Shown in pieces: positions 58,780 through 64,000 of a stretch of DNA of 64,000 nucleotides. The stretch covers positions 310,001 through 374,000 of the forward strand of contig JALJCQ010000004.1 of the NCBI GenBank assembly GCA_023091665.1, in the 5' to 3' direction. The position numbers and the translations under genes were made by a program. Position 1 is the stretch's first letter; each line of letters opens with the position of its first letter. This DNA is from Pythium myriotylum (Eukaryota > Oomycota > Peronosporomycetes > Pythiales > Pythiaceae). A model generated the notes under the pieces. The model made no database searches. It was not told the DNA's origin and worked only from the letters and a program-made list of their open reading frames with translations.

Positions 58780-59949
58780 TTAGCCAGCGGCGCATAGACC
58801 CCCAATCGAAGTACTGTGCAGGGCGAGCACTAGAAAGCTGCTAGGCTGTTTCACGCGTTTTGTTTCCTGGAACTCAAATTCACAATCCTCCAGCGGCTCC
58901 GACTCCGCAACGGACCACATCTTGCCATCCTGCCGTTCTGGACTATTAAGCGTCGCTAACAGCTTCTCAACGTACTCGGTCTTAGCGCAACGCGAGGGAA
59001 CGATGAAAGCCACCAAACTTGCTGTCCACTCGAACGCAACGTGGACCACGAACTTTGCCACCAGGTCACGCTCTCCTGGTACTATCGACTCGCTCCCAAA
59101 GGGCGGATTGCCGAGCGCAAGAACGATCGAGCTCTCGCTCTCTGGTGGCGGCTTCGACGCAAGAAAGTCTCCGAGGTTGACAGTCACCCCTTCGACTCCT
59201 CTGAGCTTGTCCTTGGCTCGCTCCCACACTTGGCCATCTAGTTCGTACCCGGTCACGCGCTTTGCTCCTGCTTCCACGAGTGCACGCGCGATCCGTCCGT
59301 CACCGCACGACGGTTCGAGCCACAGCACCTCGTCACTATCCACGCGTGGGAACTCAATCACTTGGAGCACTTTCGGCAGCCTCTCGACCACATATTGCAC
59401 GAGCGATTCGCTCGTAAAGTACTGTTGTAGTTGCTTGGCGCGCTGCGTCTTCTGCTGGGTCTCGGCTCGCGCTCGGTGGTGCGCGGCGTAGGCGTCGTCG
59501 TCCTCGAACCGCAATCGCACGGGCGACGCTGCCGCTGCGAGCGCCGCCTCGAGCCACTGCTCACACGCCGTGACATTCTTCTGCAGCTCTCGTCGCCAAC
59601 CGGAGGACGGATCGTCGCGCGACCAGCTGAACTCGGCGAGCTTCTTGAGTCGACGCAGCGAGAGGCGCGGCACCGAGCGTGAGGCCGACGGAAGCGCGCG
59701 GTCGAGCGCCTGCCAGTCGCCGATCTCGCGTCGTTTGGCATCGGCGGGTGCGCGAGGTCCCACTGCGTCGATCTCCAGAAGGAAAACGCGCGAAGAGGCG
59801 TCGTAGCCGCGTAAGCGCACGGCGCGCGACGGAGGTTTCCCCTCCATTTTGGGCTCGGAGGGCGGCGGTGGCTGGGATTTCCGGAGATATGGCGCAGGAC
59901 CCTGATTAACGAACTCTCTTTTATGACAGTACAGACCTGGTAAGACCAT
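58780..59949 (-). CDS. Putative N6-adenine-type SAM methyltransferase
   Basis: A 389-residue single-exon protein. The C-terminal half is a class I methyltransferase: QYFTS at 176-180, motif I EPSCGDGR at 212-219, an acidic loop YELDGQ, and motif IV NPPF at 281-284. QYFT plus NPPF is the pattern of N6-adenine (and some N5-glutamine) methyltransferases. The target may be DNA, rRNA or protein. The N-terminal ~130 residues (VFLLEI, a W-Q-A-L-x-x-A-L segment, then a Trp/Arg-rich helix) vaguely recall a PX domain but lack a clear lipid site. The ATG at 59949 is used; MEGKPPSR at 59847 is also possible and would drop a Pro-rich lead. Confidence 0.75.
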   Translation of the reverse strand: MVLPGLYCHKREFVNQGPAPYLRKSQPPPPSEPKMEGKPPSRAVRLRGYDASSRVFLLEIDAVGPRAPADAKRREIGDWQALDRALPSASRSVPRLSLRRLKKLAEFSWSRDDPSSGWRRELQKNVTACEQWLEAALAAAASPVRLRFEDDDAYAAHHRARAETQQKTQRAKQLQQYFTSESLVQYVVERLPKVLQVIEFPRVDSDEVLWLEPSCGDGRIARALVEAGAKRVTGYELDGQVWERAKDKLRGVEGVTVNLGDFLASKPPPESESSIVLALGNPPFGSESIVPGERDLVAKFVVHVAFEWTASLVAFIVPSRCAKTEYVEKLLATLNSPERQDGKMWSVAESEPLEDCEFEFQETKRVKQPSSFLVLALHSTSIGGLCAAG

Positions 59950-60757
59950 GGGAGAATCAATTGGTGTGACAGCTTTACCAGTTATAAGGGATTTCTAGTA
60001 TTCTGCTATTTGGAGAATTTGAAAGCTGACATTCGATGATTATGTACGACTGCTGTCACTGACTCCACTGTTAAACGACCACTTTGAAAATGTAAACTTT
60101 ATGTCATCAATTAATGAAATTTCCAGATATTCGGGCTGTGACGAACTTGTCAAACGCAACACGGGAGCTTCCGCTACTGTACAGTACTTTACCGAGTCGA
60201 GCGTGGCGCACTCTGACGCCGGCGCTCGTTAGTCATCGTTTGTATGTACATTGTACCAGTACTCACCACAACCGAACCACCGCTCGCTCGCTCGCTCGAC
60301 GAGACCACGAGAAAGGCGTGCCGTGCGATCAAGCAACCGACAGGCCTCTCTTGACTCGCGTGTCGCTTGTCGTGGAAGACAGTCATCCTATTTTCTTCGC
60401 GACACCTCGACTCGGGAAGATTTCCGAGCGTCGACGATCGCGAACATGGCATCCACTACCGCACAACCGACGACTCGTGTGCGACAGCCCGACGACCAGG
60501 TCGTCGTGGATAACTTGGCGTTCGCAGCTGCTCGTCAGCCACGGCGAGCTCGAGCCCGCGCCCTCTGCTTCGTCTTCTCCCTCTTTGCTTACGGACGCGT
60601 TTGCAGGGCCCTTTGACTCAGCACTCCAGCGCCCCAGTGTCTCATCTTCCACCGATCACCTTGAAGTGCATCCACTCACGCACTAGCAGAGGCTCGGTAT
60701 CACTTAGCGAAGGGACCCGCTCGCGCTTCCTGCCTGGCCCTCCTCAAGAGGTCAGCG
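59950..60757. other. Divergent promoter region before MATE transporter 2
   Basis: About 800 bp. The part from 60446 has a Ser/Pro-rich open frame and an ATG (MASTTAQPTT) that might belong to a 5' exon of the MATE gene, but no splice pair restores the MATE frame, so it is not annotated. Nothing else is visible. Confidence 0.35.
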
Positions 60758-62245
60758 ATGCCGACGTACGCCCATGAGTTCCGCGCGCTCATGGCGCTGG
60801 CGCTGCCCAGCACGCTCTCCACGTACTGCTTCTTCGCCATCTCGCTCACGGAGCTCAGCGTCATCGGCCACTTGGGCGTCGACCAGCTCGCGGCCGTCGC
60901 GTACTCGCAAATGTCCATGGACTTTTCCACGCTCGTCTTCATGCAGGGCTTCAATGCCGGCATGAACGCGCTCTGCTCGCAGGCCTTTGGCGCCAAGAAC
61001 TACCACTTGCTGGGTCAGTATGGACAGCTCACGGCCACGATGCTCACGGTCATGTGCGTGCCCGTGGCGCTGCTCTGGTGGAACCTCGGTGAGCTGCTCG
61101 TGCTGGTCGGCGTGAAAGAGCAGGTCGCAGCGTACGCGAGAGTGTACTGCCGCATCTGGATCCTCGGCATGTGGCCGCGAAGCATGTTCCAGGTGCTCTC
61201 GATCTTCTACCAGGCACAGCAGATCGTGCTCCCGACCACGATGATGAACGGCGTGACCGTGATCGTCAATTTCCTGCTCGCGACGGGTTTCACCCACGGG
61301 AAATTTGGGCTACCGAATCTGGGCTTCATCGGCTGCCCGCTCGGCACGGCCATCGCGATGTGGCTGCGGCTCGGCGCGTACTACTACTTCATGCATGTCT
61401 ACAAGAACTACGATCGCAAGTGCCGATGGATCTGGAACCGCCGCACGATGAGCCTCAAGGCACTCAAGACGCTCGTGCTGATCGGGTTCCCATTAGCAGC
61501 TGGGAACCTCTTCGAGAATGCCCAACTCCAGGTGATGGCGCTCTTCTCGGCGCAGCTCGGCGAGGTGCAGCTCGGCACGCACAACTCCATGATGGAACTC
61601 TTCTTCTTCGCGACGAGCCCCATCTACGGTCTCATCGCTGGGTCCGTAACACGATCGGGGGCGCACCTCGGCGCAGGCAAGGGCCGCCTCGCGCGGATGG
61701 TCGCACAGATCGCTGGCGCCTGTATCGCTGTCTTGTCGGTTGTCACGGGCACAGTCTTCATGCTGTTCAACGCGCAGCTCGGCAGGATCTTCTCAAACGA
61801 CGAAGCAGTGATCGAGAATTTCCGTCAGGTCGGTGCACTCGGCGCCATCGCGTACGGTACACTCTCGTTCTTCTACTGGTCTATGGTAAGTGGTCTCACT
61901 TGCGCCGTTTGATCTCTGCTCGCTCGCGGCTAATTCTCGCTATTTCTCGACACGTAGATCGTGCTCCAGTCGCAAGCGCGGCCTATGCCACTCATGCTGG
62001 GCTTTGCTCTCGGCGCGTGGCTCGTAGGCGTGCCGAGCGCACACTTTCTCGGTCTCGAGCAGGGCCGGCGCAGCTTTCTGGGCGTCTGGGTGGGCATGAC
62101 GCTCGGGTACGCCGTGACCGCGACCATCGGCTTCTCCTCGGCCTTCTTTCGCACGGACTGGGACCACCAGGCGCGTCTTGCCGTCGAGCGCTCGCGCCGG
62201 AAGAAGCAGCAGCTCGCCCACGAGGCCGACCCTCTCCTGGCCTAG
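60758..62245 (+). CDS. MATE-family multidrug/metabolite:cation antiporter 2
   Basis: Exons 60758-61885 and 61958-62245, 72-nt intron, 471 residues. Twelve transmembrane segments, with LSVIGHLGVDQLAAVAYS, GMNALCSQAFGAKNY, LPNLGFIGCPLGT and GTHNSMMELFFF. The intron sits at the same place as in MATE 1 (after ...Y.M, before IVLQSQARPMPLM). The segment 60776-61202 is almost identical to MATE 1 (31886-32312 on the other strand), while the remainder is much more diverged. ATG at 60758 (MPTYAHEFRALM); a longer N-terminus from an upstream exon is possible. Substrate unknown. Confidence 0.9.
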
Positions 62246-62908
62246 CTAATGTTCACTATCAGCAGTAGTAGTTGAAGTTAGAAGTAGAATAATAAAGGAT
62301 CCTTGGTTGTGTTTTCGGCGTGGTCTTCGCAACATTTTGTTTTCGTTGTACGAACCTAACTGTTCGAGAGAACTTTTAAGCACACTTGAAAGAAGAAGAT
62401 AGCTAGGCTACAGGGGTGAGCGCACGCGTTTCTATCTCTTATCTACCTTCATGAAGCATGATGTAAAGGCGAGTTCAACCGAATAGAACACTCCTCGAAA
62501 CAAAATCGATGCTGAACAAACTACTGCGGAACTCCCATCCTCCTGAATTTAACGCCATCATAACTGACTGACTCCTTAAGATTGAGTCTATTTCATGCAA
62601 AATCCGCTCAGGTACGAAATATGAGCGTCCTTAAAAGCAGTCAGAACAGTCCCACCAACGAGAGGACATCAGGAAACGCGCGAAGCAATCTCAGCTTCGC
62701 TCAACATAACGAAAGCAGCCCTGCTGGTGGTCCAGGCCTGAATTTACTCAACCTATCGACTTGAGGTGTGTGTGGAGCTCAAAACCAAGGCAACATCGAC
62801 AGATAAAGGTATTCACTGAGGTATCTCCCCACTCCTCACAACACATATACGCAATCACACTATGCAGCACCACTAAGAAAACCTCTCCGGTAACTCTTCG
62901 TTCCACGC
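62246..62908. other. Intergenic region
   Basis: About 660 bp, more AT-rich than the genes around it. No gene, RNA or repeat seen. Confidence 0.5.
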
Positions 62909-63286
62909 TCATTCCCGCACGTACGAAACCTCGTAGCCCACAGTACCATTGGGGTAACGAACAATCGTGCTCATACCTTGGGTGGCATTGACAGGCTTGT
63001 GGCCAACAGGGAACTCCCCGGACGTGGTCTTAGCGCCAGGGGTTGGCGCCGATGCCGACCCAGAAGGAGTGGCCGATATTCCGCTCGTGAGCTTGTCCGA
63101 GCCTGAGATTACATGGTCCCCGATGATGGTACCGTTCTTGTCGCGCATAATAGTACTAGTGGCCCACTTTAAGGCCTTCGGTGTCGGCGCAGGCGCGGAC
63201 TGCAGCCCCCGGGAGCTGTCCGCGGTAATTGCATCGGACATGTAAAGCACTAGAGCAAGAGGGATCCAGCAGGTCTTGGTGAACAT
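62909..63286 (-). CDS. Small secreted protein with two internal repeats
   Basis: A 125-residue protein with a clear signal peptide (MFTKTCWIPLALVLYMSDAITA, cleavage near Ala22-Asp23 by eye). The mature part is Ser/Thr/Pro/Gly-rich and has two related units: STIMRDKNGTIIGDHVI near 44-60 and STIVRYPNGTVGYEVSYV near 106-123, sharing STI-x-R-x-x-NGT. Both NGT are N-glycosylation sequons. Only one Cys is present, in the signal peptide, so it is not a disulphide-rich effector, and no RxLR motif is seen. It could be a secreted effector or a wall protein; no family is recognised. ATG at 63286; the end is a normal stop at 62909. Confidence 0.65.
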   Translation of the reverse strand: MFTKTCWIPLALVLYMSDAITADSSRGLQSAPAPTPKALKWATSTIMRDKNGTIIGDHVISGSDKLTSGISATPSGSASAPTPGAKTTSGEFPVGHKPVNATQGMSTIVRYPNGTVGYEVSYVRE

Positions 63287-63411
63287 TGCGAGAAGGGTGG
63301 GCTAAGCGCGAGCGAGGGGTGAGGCGAAGACAGCGAATTGGAGAATGAGAACTTGGATGTCGGAGACGGCCACGCTGTCGTCATGTAGAGTACGTTCCAG
63401 AGCCACACGCA

Positions 63412-63900
63412 TTACTCCCCGAGGAATGGAATCGGTGCAGTTTTTCGAAGTCCCTCGAAAAGCATCCGATTGAGCCGACTGTTCAACTTGTTCGTGTCAG
63501 GATGTGGCTTTGGGAGACTGCTGTGCGAGACGGACTGTATAGCATGGAAATAGGGAAAGCCAGCGTTTTGCATGCATCCATAGCCAAAAGCATCCAGACG
63601 CAGCGCAGGCTGTCTAGTTTGCATGGCGGTGCGAATATCGCTAGTTGCGTTTGTAGAGGGGAAGAATTCCATACCTGTCCACAAAATGGTCGACAATATG
63701 GCCACAGCATTATTGATGACCGATAACTCGTCCATTGGACCAATAGCTAGTCCAAAAGGCGAGTTCATTCTTCCAGAACCATTGGTCTCTGCAGCTACCA
63801 GAACATGTTAAGCCCGCACGACATTGTAGTCTGCTTCTATGATTACGAGGAGTCGAATGGATTTCTTGTTGGCGACATGGAGAACAGATACTCCGTCGGT
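63412..63900 (-). pseudogene. Unrecognised coding-like fragment with an in-frame stop
   Basis: A minus-strand frame is protein-like from about 63900 to its stop at 63412: first a stretch with VSVLHVANKKSIRLLVIIEA, then a TAA near 63812, then about 130 more codons (MNSPFGLAIGPMDELSVINN...). The TAA is not removed by any GT-AG pair I can find. The downstream part has an ATG at 63768 and could be a short gene of 118 residues, but it looks like the C-terminal piece of something longer. No family recognised. The last ~100 bp of the window show nothing. Confidence 0.4.
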
Positions 63901-64000
63901 GTCACCGCTGTTGCCTCCATTTCGGTGCTACCACGGGGAAGAGATTCTCATATAATAACAAATCCAATCTGTAACTGTGTGATCAGCACCCAGAGGAAGC

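Noticed and set aside
60446..60757. 5' coding exon for MATE transporter 2
   Set aside because: A Ser/Pro-rich frame exists, but no GT-AG pair joins it in frame to the MATE exon.
1..64000. tRNA, rRNA, CRISPR or organelle/viral DNA
   Set aside because: No B-box-like tRNA pattern, rRNA core, regularly spaced repeats or viral replication genes were seen by eye; a tRNAscan or Rfam run was not possible.

Overview
This 64 kb window looks like nuclear DNA of an oomycete (stramenopile water mould), probably of the Pythium/Phytophthora group. Evidence: Crinkler (CRN) effector genes and CRN relics, very short spliceosomal introns (mostly 56-84 nt with GTRNGT donors), closely spaced genes on both strands, and eukaryotic genes such as ALG11, farnesyltransferase beta, NCKAP1 and OSCP1. 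Species cannot be settled by reading alone.

Layout. 0-2 kb: two tandem CRN-type effector genes on the minus strand, the first cut by the window edge. 2.1-9.1 kb: a membrane FHA protein and ALG11 that diverge from a promoter with five copies of one 15-mer, then a long mitochondrial-type PPR gene. 9.4-13.8 kb: two decayed CRN copies around a disordered protein and farnesyltransferase beta. 13.8-27.8 kb: a 1,294-bp near-identical inverted duplication whose arms enclose three SLC1/DAACS amino-acid transporter paralogues and a fusion of a CblC (MMACHC)-like module with an asparagine-synthase domain. 26.5-30.8 kb: a multi-pass membrane protein flanked by two members of a W..WCCG-domain family; a third member sits in the other repeat arm. 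30.9-39.2 kb: MATE transporter 1 and a ~2,100-residue WW-WW-FYVE-ARM-zinc-ribbon protein. 39.4-48.2 kb: tandem OSCP1 genes and three CPA1 Na+/H+ exchangers, one with its catalytic Asp changed to Asn. 48.2-52.4 kb: GC-rich spacer with a RING gene directly behind a C26 run. 52.4-62.2 kb: NCKAP1 (SCAR/WAVE complex), an LRR coiled-coil protein, a putative N6-adenine-type methyltransferase, and MATE transporter 2. 62.9-64 kb: a small secreted repeat protein and an unrecognised fragment.

Themes. Transport dominates (three SLC1, three NHE, two MATE), all as local paralogue sets. Several sets carry recombination marks: the inverted duplication, a sharp gene-conversion tract between the MATE genes, and shared GTTGGCG/CGCCAAC promoter arrays. 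Exon models were built by hand from splice motifs, reading frame and paralogue alignment; their coding lengths all divide by three, but no transcript evidence was available.
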